Part shown: one piece after another, positions 27,034-38,328 of the stretch
How positions within the stretch are numbered: the first letter of the stretch is position 1
How the letters are laid out: every line of letters starts with the position of its first letter
Source of the DNA: AA29 sp041481445
GTDB lineage: Bacteria; Acidobacteriota; Vicinamibacteria; Fen-336
DNA length: 64,000 nucleotides
NCBI GenBank assembly: GCA_041481445.1
Contig: JBGPBV010000014.1
Span: 13,637-77,636, forward strand
Direction: 5' to 3'
Notes under the pieces: model-generated
What the model was told of the DNA's origin: nothing
The model's input: the letters and a program-made list of their open reading frames with translations, nothing else
Databases searched by the model: none
Position numbers and translations under genes: made by a program

Positions 27034-28268
27034 CTACTCGTAGCGTAGCGCCTCCGCCGGGTCCAGGCGGGCCGCTCCCCTCGCGGGATGGATGGTGGCC
27101 AGGAAGCAGATCAGCACCGCCCCCACGATCACGGTGGTGGCGTCGAGCGGCAACAGCTTGAAGGGCACGTAGGAGATCTGGTAGACGTCCACCGGCACCT
27201 GGATCAGCTTGTAGGTGTCGAGCACGCGGCACAGCCCCCAGCCCAGCACCGCCCCCGCCAGGGTCCCGACGGCGCCGATCACCGTTCCCTGCAGCATGAA
27301 GATGCGCGTGATCGAGGCCCGCGAGGTCCCCATCGACACCAGGATCGCGATGTCCTTGTGCTTCTCCATCACGAGCAGGATCAGGGTGGCCACGATGTTG
27401 AGGGCGGCCACCATGACGATGAGCCCGATGGTGATGCCGATGGCCACCTTCTCCAGCCAGAGCGCGGAGAAGAGGCTCTGGTTCATCATGATCCAGTCGG
27501 TGGTGAGGTAGCCGCTGCCCACGGCGGCCACGACCTGCGGCGCCACCTCCCGCACCGCGTAGATGTCGTCCACCCGCACCTCGACCAGCGACGCCTCGTC
27601 GCCGCCGGTGAAGAGGCGCTGGGCCACGGCGAGGGGGACGTAGGCCCAGCTCGAGTCGAACTCGTAGAGGCCGCTGTGCACCAGGCCGGCCACGCGGAAC
27701 TTCGTCACCCGCGGCAGCATCCCGTAGGGCGACAGGCGCCCGTTGGGCGAGGTCACGGACACGACGTCGCCCGTGCCCACTCCGAGGCTGGCGGCGAGGT
27801 CGCGCCCGAGCAGGACCGGGGCCAGGCCAAGGCCGGCCTTCTCGAGCACGCGCAGGTCGCCCTCCTCGACCTGGGCCGCGAGGTCGGTGACGGTGGTCTC
27901 CTCCGCCGGCACCACGCCCTTCAAGGTGGCCACGCCGGAGCCGCCGGCGCTCGTCATGAGGGCCTTGCCGTAGACGGCGGGCGCGGAGCCGAGCACGTGG
28001 GGCACGCCGCGGACCGCCGCCACCACGTGGCGGTAGTTGTCGAAGGGCTCGTTGCCGCTGCGGAAGACGCTGATGTGGGCGGTGGCGCCCAGGATCTTCG
28101 AGCGGATCTCGCGCTGCAGCCCGGTCATCAGCCCCAGGGCGACCATCAGCGCCATCACGCCCACGACCACGCCGAGCACGGAGATCGCGGAGATCACCGA
28201 GATGAAGGCCTGCTTCCGGCGGGCGGTCAGGTAGCGCAGGGCGATGCGCAGCTCGAAGGGCACGGCGG

Positions 28269-28272
<4 letters not shown>
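27034..28272 (-). CDS. Lipoprotein-releasing ABC transporter permease (LolC/LolE family)
   Basis: A 412-residue permease with an N-terminal membrane helix (FISVISAISVLGVVVGVMALMVALG), a large periplasmic domain (about 50-270) and three C-terminal helices of the FtsX type (KVAIGITIGLIVMVAALNI and two more), ending RLDPAEALRYE, the usual Lol permease terminus. With LolD it extracts outer-membrane-bound lipoproteins. The start is a GTG that overlaps the lysS stop (GTGA). Only one permease gene is present, so the complex may be a homodimer (LolF-like). Confidence 0.92.
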
Positions 28273-29875
<1,603 letters not shown>

Positions 29876-29879
<4 letters not shown>

Positions 29880-30340
29880 GCCTCCTCCCCGCCCTTGCGC
29901 CGGCGCCCGCGCCCCGCCCCCTCGCCCGCCGGCTCCCCGCGCACCCGCGCCTTGATCGCGTCGAGCACGCCGTTCACGAACGGCGGCGAGCCCGCTTCCC
30001 CGAAGCGCTTGGCCAGCTCGATCGCCTCGTCGATCACGACCGAGGAGGGCGTGGCCCGCTCCTCGATGAGCTCGAACGCGCCCAGGCGCAGGATGTTCTT
30101 GTCGATGGCGGCGATGCGGTCGAAGCGCCAGTTCTCGCTCACGCGGGTGATCTCCTCGTCCAGGCGGTCGCACTGCGCCTGCGCCCCCCGTGCCAGCCGC
30201 TCCGCCATCGCGCGCGTCTCCTCCGTGCCCGACCGCACCTGCCAGAAGAGGCCGGCCACGCGGTCCATCGGCTCCCGGGTGATGTCCCACTGGTACAGCA
30301 TCTGCAGCGCGCACTCGCGGGCCTTGGTCCGCTTGCCCAT
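29876..30340 (-). CDS. nusB: Transcription antitermination factor NusB
   Basis: A 154-residue all-helical RNA-binding protein that, with NusE (S10), promotes antitermination in rRNA operons. It opens MGKRTKARECALQMLYQWD and has the core RIAAIDKNILRLGAFELIE and SVVIDEAIELAKRFGE...FVNGVLDAI segments. A basic tail rich in Gly and Arg follows. It lies 13 bases after ribH, a common pairing, and overlaps lysS. Confidence 0.97.
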
Positions 30341-30362
30341 CGATACTTTAGACCTAAACGAT
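30341..30362. promoter_or_regulatory. TTTAGRTCTAAA-type element between ribH and nusB
   Basis: Read on the minus strand, the end of ribH and the gap before nusB spell ATCGTTTAGGTCTAAAG, which repeats, with one change, the palindrome found at 45147-45166. The stop TAG and a second in-frame TAA both lie in it. The repeat of an AT-rich motif in GC-rich DNA may mark an operator, or only a favoured way to end genes. Confidence 0.35.
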
Positions 30363-30872
30363 CCTGCGGGGCCGGGCCCGGGCGCGGCGCCCGCCCTCCG
30401 CGGACAGCGAGGCCAGCAACCGCGCGGTGGCCACCGCCGCCCGCGCCGCTTCCGCCCCCTTGTTGCCGGGTCCGGGCCGCGACCGCGCGCGGGCCTGGGC
30501 CTCCCGGGTCACGGTGAGGACGCCGAAGCCCACGGGGACGCCGGTCTCGCGCGCGACCGCGGCCAGCCCGGAGGCCGCCTCCCGCGCGATGTGCTCGTAG
30601 TGGTCGGTCTCCCCGCGGATGACCGCGCCCAGGGCCACCACGGCGTCGAAGCGCCCGGAGCGCGCGGCGGCCGCCGCCACCAGCGGGAGCTCGAACGCGC
30701 CCGGCACGTCGGCGACGGTGACGTCCTCGTCGCGCGCCCCCATCGTGCGCAGGGCCTCCCGCGCCCCCTCGAGCAGCCCGTCCACCACGGCCGCGTTGAA
30801 GGTCGAGCGCAGCAGGATCACGCGCAGGCCCCGCGCGTCGGCGCGGAGGGGTGATGGGTGCTTGTCAGTCAT
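30354..30872 (-). CDS. ribH: 6,7-dimethyl-8-ribityllumazine synthase
   Basis: A 172-residue enzyme that makes lumazine, the last precursor of riboflavin. The active-site stretches are present: RSTFNAAVVDGLLEGA (Phe/Asn contacts), VPGAFELP, ALGAVIRGETDHYEHIA (with the catalytic His of the DHYEH segment) and GVPVGFGVLTV. No other rib genes are in the window. The ATG at 30872 lies close to a G-rich hairpin upstream; nusB follows closely. Confidence 0.96.
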   Translation of the reverse strand: MTDKHPSPLRADARGLRVILLRSTFNAAVVDGLLEGAREALRTMGARDEDVTVADVPGAFELPLVAAAAARSGRFDAVVALGAVIRGETDHYEHIAREAASGLAAVARETGVPVGFGVLTVTREAQARARSRPGPGNKGAEAARAAVATARLLASLSAEGGRRARARPRRIV

Positions 30873-30893
30873 TCATCGACCCCCCCTCCCTAT

Positions 30894-30917
30894 CCCTCCC
30901 CCACGTCGGGGGGAGGG
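30894..30917. repeat. GC-rich hairpin between the enoyl-CoA hydratase gene and ribH
   Basis: CCCTCCCCC (30894-30902) and GGGGGAGGG (30909-30917) form a 9-base-pair stem with a 6-base loop. It lies after the stop of the enoyl-CoA hydratase gene and ahead of ribH on the minus strand, with no T-tract after it. It may slow or end the upstream transcript. A separate G-rich run next to the ribH ATG could act as its ribosome site. Confidence 0.45.
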
Positions 30918-30946
30918 GAAGTCCATTGTGGATGAGGCCGGTCGCC

Positions 30947-31729
30947 TCACTTGCCCTGGAAACGCGCCGGACGCTTCTCGAGGAAGGCCTTGGTGCCTTC
31001 CTTCATGTCCTCGGTCGTGCAGATCAGGCCGAAGAGCGTGGCCTCCTGGCGCTGGGCCTCGTCGAAGCCCATCTCCAGGCCGTCGTGGACGGCCTCGAGC
31101 GTGAAGCGGAGGGAGAGCGGCCCGTTGGCCAGCATTTTCCGCAGCAGGCCTTCGGCCTCCGCCATCAGCCTCTCGCGTGGCACCACGCGGTTGACGAGGC
31201 CGATTGCCAGCGCCTCCGAGGCGTCCACCATCTCGCCCGTGAGCAGCATCTCCAGGGCGCGGCCCTTGCCGACCAGGCGCGGCAGGCGCTGGGTGCCCGC
31301 GTAGCCGCACATGATCCCGAGCTTGACCTCGGGCGTGCCCAGCCGGGCGTTCTCGGAGGCCACGCGCACGTGGCAGGCCATGGCCAGCTCGCAGCCGCCG
31401 CCGAGCGCGAACCCGTTCACGGCGGCCACCACCGGCTTGCCCAGGCCCTCGATGCGGTCGAGCATCCGCTGCCCGCGGATCGACCGCTCGCGGCCCTCGA
31501 CCGGGCTCTGCGTGGCCAGCTCGGAGATGTCCGCGCCCGCCACGAAGGCCTTCTCGCCCGCGCCGGTGAGGATGACGCCGCCCGCCCCCGGATCGGCGGC
31601 CAGGGCCGCGAAGGCCGCCTCGAGCTCCCCGACCGTGCGGTCGTCGAGGGCGTTGAGCCTCTCGGGCCGGTTGATGGTGACGACGGCGACCCCGTCGCGG
31701 CTCTCCAGGAGCAGGTTCTGGTAGCTCAT
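30947..31729 (-). CDS. Short-chain enoyl-CoA hydratase (crotonase family)
   Basis: A 260-residue crotonase-fold enzyme that adds water to 2-enoyl-CoA. It has the acyl-CoA binding start LLLESRDGVAVVTINRPERLNAL, the oxyanion-hole AFVAGADISELA (about 60-72), and the catalytic glutamates in GGGCELAMACHVRVA and FGTPEVKLG-like positions (ARLGTPEVKLGIMCG). It is the last of three genes (thiolase, dehydrogenase, hydratase) that carry out the core steps of beta-oxidation or butyryl-CoA synthesis, and can use the ETF encoded at 2975-4734. Confidence 0.92.
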   Translation of the reverse strand: MSYQNLLLESRDGVAVVTINRPERLNALDDRTVGELEAAFAALAADPGAGGVILTGAGEKAFVAGADISELATQSPVEGRERSIRGQRMLDRIEGLGKPVVAAVNGFALGGGCELAMACHVRVASENARLGTPEVKLGIMCGYAGTQRLPRLVGKGRALEMLLTGEMVDASEALAIGLVNRVVPRERLMAEAEGLLRKMLANGPLSLRFTLEAVHDGLEMGFDEAQRQEATLFGLICTTEDMKEGTKAFLEKRPARFQGK

Positions 31730-31739
31730 CGCGTGATGC

Positions 31740-32624
31740 CTAGACCAGACCCGCCACGGGCTTCGGGGGCTCCTGGGAATAGTCGTAGAACCCGCGCCCG
31801 GTCTTGCGCCCGTAGAGGCCGGCCTGCACCATCCTCTTGAGGAGCGGCGGCGGCGCGAAGCGCTTCTCGCGGAACTCGTCGAACATGATGTTCGCGATGG
31901 AGAGGGTGGTGTCGAGGCCCACGAAGTCGAGCAGGGTGAGCGGGCCCATGGGGTGCCCGCAGCCCAGCCGCATCCCCTCGTCGATGTCGACGACGGAGCC
32001 CACGCCCTCCTCCAGCGCGCGTACGGAGTCGAGCAGGTAGGGCACGAGGAGCCGGTTCACGACGAAGCCGGTCTTGTCCGAGGCGCGCACCGGTGTCTTG
32101 CCCAGGCTCCGCGCGAAGGCGGCGGCCTCCTCGAACACCGCGGGGTCGGTGAGGGGCGAGCGCACGACCTCCACCAGCTTCATGAGGGGGACGGGATTGA
32201 AGAAGTGCAGGCCCACGAAGCGCGACGGCCGCTTCGTGGTGGCCGCCATCTCCGTGATCGAGAGCGACGACGTGTTCGAGGCGAAGATGGCCTGCGCCGA
32301 GCAGGCGGCGTCGAGGGCCTGGAACACCTGCCGCTTGACCTCGAGGTTCTCCGTGACCACCTCGATGACGAGGTCGCACTCGCCCAGGCCGCCCAGGTCG
32401 GTGGTGCCCTTCAGGCGCGAGAGGACCTCCGCCTTCCTCTCCGGGGTCACCTTCCCCTTCTCGACGCCCTTGGCCAGGAACGCTTCGATCTTGCCCAGGC
32501 CCTTCTTCAGGAAGTCGTCGTTCACCTCGCGCACGACCACTGTGTAGCCGGCCTCGGCACACACCTGGGCGATACCGGACCCCATCAACCCACAACCGAC
32601 GACGCCCACCGTCTTGATCGCCAT
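31740..32624 (-). CDS. 3-hydroxyacyl-CoA (3-hydroxybutyryl-CoA) dehydrogenase
   Basis: A 294-residue NAD-dependent dehydrogenase. The Rossmann start is KTVGVVGCGLMGSGIAQVCA; the catalytic His-Glu pair lies in GLHFFNPVPLMKLVEV, and the signature DKTGFVVNRLL and MRLGCGHPMGPLTLLDFVG follow. Length and layout match the single-domain Hbd type that acts on short chains. It sits 5 bases after the thiolase and 10 before the hydratase, so the three are almost surely cotranscribed. Confidence 0.94.
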   Translation of the reverse strand: MAIKTVGVVGCGLMGSGIAQVCAEAGYTVVVREVNDDFLKKGLGKIEAFLAKGVEKGKVTPERKAEVLSRLKGTTDLGGLGECDLVIEVVTENLEVKRQVFQALDAACSAQAIFASNTSSLSITEMAATTKRPSRFVGLHFFNPVPLMKLVEVVRSPLTDPAVFEEAAAFARSLGKTPVRASDKTGFVVNRLLVPYLLDSVRALEEGVGSVVDIDEGMRLGCGHPMGPLTLLDFVGLDTTLSIANIMFDEFREKRFAPPPLLKRMVQAGLYGRKTGRGFYDYSQEPPKPVAGLV

Positions 32625-32629
32625 CCGGC

Positions 32630-33817
32630 TCAGGCCTCGTTCTCGATGATCATCGCGATCCCCTGCCCGCCGCCGATGCAGGCGGTGGCCAGACCGTAGC
32701 GCCCGCCGCGCCCCCGCAGCTCGTGGGCCAGGGTGAGGAGCAGGCGCGTGCCGGTGGCGCCCAGGGGGTGGCCGAGAGCGATCGCGCCGCCGTTGACGTT
32801 CGTCCGCTCGCGGTCGAGGCCCAGCTCCTTCTCGACGGCCAGGTACTGGCCGGCGAAGGCCTCGTTGACCTCCACGAGGTCGATGTCCCCGAGGGACAGC
32901 CCCGCGGCCTCCAGCGCCTTGCGCGACGCCGGCACCGGCCCGATGCCCATGATCTCCGGGGGGACGCCCGCGATCCCCCACGACACCACCCGTGCCATCG
33001 GCTTGAGCCCGCGCCGGCGCGCCTCGTCCTCGTGGGCCACGACCAGCGCGGCCGCCCCGTCCACGATGCCGCTCGCGTTGCCGGCCGTCACGAAGCCGTC
33101 CTTGCCGAACGAGGGCTTGAGGGCGGCCAGGCCTTCGACGGTGGTGTCGGGCCGCGGGTGGTCGTCCTCCTCCACCCGGACCGTCTTCCTTCCCTGGGGC
33201 GCGTCCACGGGCACGATCTCGTCCCGGAACACGCCCTTCTCGCGGGCGGCGGCCGCCGCCCGCTGGCTGCGCAGCGCGTAGGCGTCCATGCCCTCGCGCG
33301 AGATGCCGTGGCGGCGGGCGAGGGTGTCCGAGGTCTGGGCCATCGAGAGCCCGCAGTGGGTGTCGAGTAGCGCGACCATGAGCGAGTCCTCGAGCTTGCC
33401 CTCGCCCAGGCGCAGGCCGGTGCGGGCGCCACGGATGACGTGCGGGGCCTGCGTCATGTTCTCCATGCCCCCGGCGAGGGCCATCCGCGACTCGCCCAGG
33501 CGGATCATCTGCGCGACCGAGACCACCGACTGGAGGCCCGACCCGCAGAGGCGGTTCACGGTCAGGGCCGGCACTTCGACCGGCACTCCCGCCTTGAGGG
33601 CCACGTGGCGCGCCCCGTAGATCGCGTCGCCCGAGGTCTGGAGCGCGTTGCCCATCACGACGTGATCGATCCAGGCCGGCTGGGCGCCCGCGCGCTCGAG
33701 GGCGGCGGCCGCGGCCCGGGCCCCGAGCTCGATGGCGGAGAGGTCCTTGAAGGCGCCCCCGTACTCCGCCATGGGCGTGCGCGCGCCCGCCACGATCACG
33801 ACCTCGTGCTGCGACAT
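32630..33817 (-). CDS. Acetyl-CoA acetyltransferase (thiolase)
   Basis: A 395-residue thiolase that condenses two acyl-CoA units or cleaves 3-oxoacyl-CoA. The nucleophile Cys lies in TVNRLCGSGLQS (about residue 88), the catalytic His in GGAIALGHPLGATG, and the second Cys in TACIGGGQGIAM. It is the first gene of the thiolase-dehydrogenase-hydratase set. An extended -10 element lies 8 bases ahead of its ATG. Confidence 0.95.
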   Translation of the reverse strand: MSQHEVVIVAGARTPMAEYGGAFKDLSAIELGARAAAAALERAGAQPAWIDHVVMGNALQTSGDAIYGARHVALKAGVPVEVPALTVNRLCGSGLQSVVSVAQMIRLGESRMALAGGMENMTQAPHVIRGARTGLRLGEGKLEDSLMVALLDTHCGLSMAQTSDTLARRHGISREGMDAYALRSQRAAAAAREKGVFRDEIVPVDAPQGRKTVRVEEDDHPRPDTTVEGLAALKPSFGKDGFVTAGNASGIVDGAAALVVAHEDEARRRGLKPMARVVSWGIAGVPPEIMGIGPVPASRKALEAAGLSLGDIDLVEVNEAFAGQYLAVEKELGLDRERTNVNGGAIALGHPLGATGTRLLLTLAHELRGRGGRYGLATACIGGGQGIAMIIENEA

Positions 33818-33825
33818 AACCCTGC

Positions 33826-33834
33826 ACTATAGCA
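33826..33834 (-). promoter_or_regulatory. Extended -10 element for the thiolase operon
   Basis: On the minus strand TGCTATAGT matches an extended -10 (TGn plus TATAAT with one change). It ends 8 bases before the thiolase ATG, which would leave a very short leader or none. No -35 box is seen, as is usual for extended -10 promoters. Confidence 0.5.
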
Positions 33835-33839
33835 CGCGC

Positions 33840-33868
33840 TTGACGCCCCTCCGGACCGAGAATAGGCT
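33840..33868 (+). promoter_or_regulatory. Likely promoter for the lipoprotein gene at 33882
   Basis: TTGACG (33840-33845), one change from the -35 consensus, and TAGGCT (33863-33868), a weak -10, are spaced by 17 bases and point at the plus-strand lipoprotein gene. The site faces the thiolase promoter across a few bases, so the two may compete. Confidence 0.4.
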
Positions 33869-33881
33869 CACCGGAGAGAGA

Positions 33882-34955
33882 ATGTTCCCCGCGGTGCTGC
33901 GCGTCCGCCGGTGCGCCGCCGGCGCGATGGCGCGGGCGCTCGGCCTCGTCCTCGCCGCCCTTCTCGCCTCCTGCAACAGCCAGTACCCCAACCCGTTCGA
34001 GAACACCAACCAGATGGTTCCGCCCCCCGCCACCTCGAAGATCGTCCTCGCCGCCAACACCTACGCCGCCCGCAGCGGCGGAGGGCTCGACCTGTTCTCG
34101 ATGGATGAGAACGGCGGCAACCTCACCCGCCTCACCTTCTGCAACACGACCGACCGCCTCTGCCAGTACATCGAGCCCGTCCCCGGCCCCAGCCGCGAGC
34201 GCGTGGCCGTACTGCGCCTCCTCGACACCGACGGTGACGGGAAGCTCACCGCCACCGACGGCCAGTCCCTGCGCCTGGTGGACCTCGCCCGTGCGGTGGA
34301 GGGCGAGCTCGTCGCCGCCAACGCGCACGTGAGCGGGGCGGACTGGTCTCCGGGCGAGGAAGTGCTGTTCTACAGCGCGGCGGGGGCGAACTCGATGGAC
34401 GACCTGTACCAGATCACGAGCAACGCCCAGTCGAACTCCAACCTGACCCAGACCACCACCCTCCGCGAGCGGCGCCCGCGCTTCAACATCAGCGGGTCCA
34501 ACCTCGCCTTCGAGCGCATCGACGGCACGGGCCTGGGCCAGACCTGGATCGCCACCTCGCTCGGCCTGCGCGTGCTCGAGCCCGGGGGCACCGCGGGGGC
34601 CGCCCTCGCCGGGACGCCCTACATCGTGGGCAGCGACGCCGACCCCGTCTTCTCCCCAGACAGCCGCACCGTGCTGTTCCGCCGCCTGGTGGCCACCGGC
34701 AACGGCGGCCTCGGGTTCTGGGACCTCATGACCATCCGGACCGACGTGACGAACGCCACCGCCGTCCCCTTCGTGGCCGATGGGACGGCGTTCCGCGGCG
34801 CTCCCGACTGGAACGCCACCGGCATCATCTTCGTCGAGACGGTGGCGGGCTCGGGGCCGCAGGTCGTGTTCGTGGACGCGACCGGCGGAGGGCGCCGGGT
34901 GCTGATGACCGCCGGCGCCGGCTTCGAGCTGTCGTACCCGCGCTGGCTCAAGTAG
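33882..34955 (+). CDS. Beta-propeller (WD40/TolB-like) lipoprotein of unknown function
   Basis: A 357-residue exported protein. A signal peptide ending in the lipobox LLASC gives a lipid-anchored N-terminal Cys. The rest resembles TolB-type propeller repeats: LDLFSMDENGGNLTRLT, SGADWSPGEEVLFYSA, DPVFSPDSRTVLFRR and GAPDWNATGIIFV. Such proteins bind other envelope proteins or glycans. A GGAGAGAGA ribosome site precedes the ATG. A longer upstream frame overlaps the divergent thiolase and is not believed. It has no partner genes. Confidence 0.78.
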   Translation: MFPAVLRVRRCAAGAMARALGLVLAALLASCNSQYPNPFENTNQMVPPPATSKIVLAANTYAARSGGGLDLFSMDENGGNLTRLTFCNTTDRLCQYIEPVPGPSRERVAVLRLLDTDGDGKLTATDGQSLRLVDLARAVEGELVAANAHVSGADWSPGEEVLFYSAAGANSMDDLYQITSNAQSNSNLTQTTTLRERRPRFNISGSNLAFERIDGTGLGQTWIATSLGLRVLEPGGTAGAALAGTPYIVGSDADPVFSPDSRTVLFRRLVATGNGGLGFWDLMTIRTDVTNATAVPFVADGTAFRGAPDWNATGIIFVETVAGSGPQVVFVDATGGGRRVLMTAGAGFELSYPRWLK

Positions 34956-34997
34956 GCGCCCGCGCGGCAGGACGAACCCCTATACAATCGAGGCTCC

Positions 34998-35219
34998 GTG
35001 GACCGCCGTGACGAGCGTCGTCGGGGAATGGCCCGCCTGGTGGACCTCCACGCCGACGACGGCTCCTTCGACCGTGAGTTCTGGCGCCGGATCCCACCCA
35101 AGGAACGCCTCGAGCTGGTCTGGGCCATGACCCTGGAGGCGGGGCGCTGGCGAGGAGAAGGTGACGGTCAACCCCGACTTCAGAGATCTGTTTGCCGCGT
35201 TGAACGCCGCCGGAGCTAG
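34998..35219 (+). CDS. Small partner protein of a nucleotidyltransferase (antitoxin-like)
   Basis: A 73-residue protein, start GTG at 34998 or ATG at 35028. Its core, SFDREFWRRIPPKERLELVW, and its end, RLQRSVCRVERRRS, recur in small proteins found just before DUF6036/AbiEii-type nucleotidyltransferase genes. It overlaps the next gene by 59 bases. A TACAAT -10-like box lies at 34983-34988 and a GAGG ribosome site follows. By analogy with similar pairs, it may control the enzyme, but the biochemical role is unknown. Confidence 0.6.
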   Translation: MDRRDERRRGMARLVDLHADDGSFDREFWRRIPPKERLELVWAMTLEAGRWRGEGDGQPRLQRSVCRVERRRS

Positions 35220-35607
35220 GTACCTGCTCGTCGGCGGGTACGCGGTCGCCTTTCATGCGGAGCCCCGCTTCACGAAGGATCTCGACGTGTGGGCGGAACC
35301 CTCGCCGGCCAACGCTCCTCACGTCTACGAAGCGCTTCGAGTGTTCGGCGCCCCGCTCCAGGGACTGACGGAAGGCGATCTTGAGCGTGCCGGCCTGATC
35401 TTCCAGATCGGCGTGCCTCCGAACCGCATCGACATCCTCACGAGCATCGACGGTGTCGAGTTCGTCCAGGCATGGTCGGGACGCTCCGAGACGACCTATG
35501 GCGACCAGCCCGTCCACGTCATCGGCCGGGCCGAGTTGATCCAGAACAAGCGCGCGTCCGGGCGCCCGCAGGACCTCCTCGACCTGGAGATCCTCGAGCG
35601 GGCGTGA
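35161..35607 (+). CDS. Nucleotidyltransferase-fold protein (DUF6036 / AbiEii-like)
   Basis: A 148-residue protein with a minimal nucleotidyltransferase signature: LLVGGYAVAFHAEPRFTKDL followed at once by DVW (the Gly-Gly helix and the first Asp pair, about 22-44), a third acidic position in NRIDILTSIDGVEF, and a C-terminal segment INKRASGRPQDLLDLE (written here as IQNKRASGRPQDLLDLEIL). The GTG at 35161 has an AGGAGAAG site. Relatives act as toxins or as RNA/protein modifiers in type IV toxin-antitoxin-like pairs. It is paired with the overlapping 73-residue gene upstream. Confidence 0.75.
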   Translation: MTVNPDFRDLFAALNAAGARYLLVGGYAVAFHAEPRFTKDLDVWAEPSPANAPHVYEALRVFGAPLQGLTEGDLERAGLIFQIGVPPNRIDILTSIDGVEFVQAWSGRSETTYGDQPVHVIGRAELIQNKRASGRPQDLLDLEILERA

Positions 35608-35622
35608 TCTGGTCCGCAGATC

Positions 35623-36108
35623 TCAGGCCAGAGGGAGCGCTTCCGCCGCGCGCGTGGCCTGGTCGTGCCGCTCGAGGATGGGGCGGACCTCCGCGTGCAC
35701 CCGCCCCCATCCCACGTCCTCCAGCCAGCGGCACACCGCCTTGTCCGCGCACGCGCCCTCGTACGCGTCGCGCCAGCGCGCGAACTCGGCCTGCCCCTCC
35801 GCGTCCTCGCGCGGGTGCTGGCCGGGCGCGACCCCCTGGCCGCAGCGCCAGGGCTTGGGAGTCAATCGGGCGCTGCGGATCTCCTCCACGACCTCCTCGC
35901 GCAGCGGCCGCGCGCCGTAGGGATAGCGGTGGGGGAAATCGTCCCCGGCCTCCACGCGCGCGACGAGCGAAGCCAGGCGCTCCTGCGCCTTGCCTTCCGC
36001 CTCGCGGCCGTCCCCCGACGACCATCCCCAGGCGGTGAGCTCGACCTCCCGGCCGTCGGGGCGCCGGGCCGTCCGCGTCGCCCTCCTCCACCGCCGCGGG
36101 ATGAACAC
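35623..36108 (-). CDS. Hypothetical protein, apparently shortened inside
   Basis: A 161-residue frame with a GTG start 3 bases after the aconitase-like gene. Its first 78 residues (for example ELTAWGWSSGDG and RYPYGARPLREEVVEEI) resemble the start, and residues 79-161 (ARLTPKPWRCG, then CRWLEDVGWGRVHAEVRPIL) the end, of a larger conserved hypothetical family that I recall as having a central part with a conserved NAYGS segment. Here the two ends are joined at about base 35870. It may be an internally deleted remnant or a short variant. The function is unknown. Confidence 0.55.
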   Translation of the reverse strand: MFIPRRWRRATRTARRPDGREVELTAWGWSSGDGREAEGKAQERLASLVARVEAGDDFPHRYPYGARPLREEVVEEIRSARLTPKPWRCGQGVAPGQHPREDAEGQAEFARWRDAYEGACADKAVCRWLEDVGWGRVHAEVRPILERHDQATRAAEALPLA

Positions 36109-36111
36109 GGG

Positions 36112-38154
<2,043 letters not shown>

Positions 38155-38328
38155 CCGAGCGCCCCCTGACCTTGGCCACCCCGATCAGGTATCGGGAATC
38201 TCTGGAACTCGAGGCCGACGGCTCGCGACTGTTCCGCCTCACTCGTCAGGTCCAGTTCCCTCTCTTCTTCTCGAGCTTCAGTGGGATCAGCGCGGCGTCG
38301 CTGTGGAGTGGCTTGAGTGGCGGTTCGG

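Noticed and set aside
30873..30946. Possible FMN riboswitch ahead of ribH
   Set aside because: The gap is 74 bases and lacks the conserved FMN-element segments; it holds only the GC-rich hairpin.
38155..38328. A small gene between the dehydrogenase and the aconitase-like gene
   Set aside because: The open frames there are short, not helix-like or motif-bearing, and lack ribosome sites; nothing could be supported in these 174 bases.
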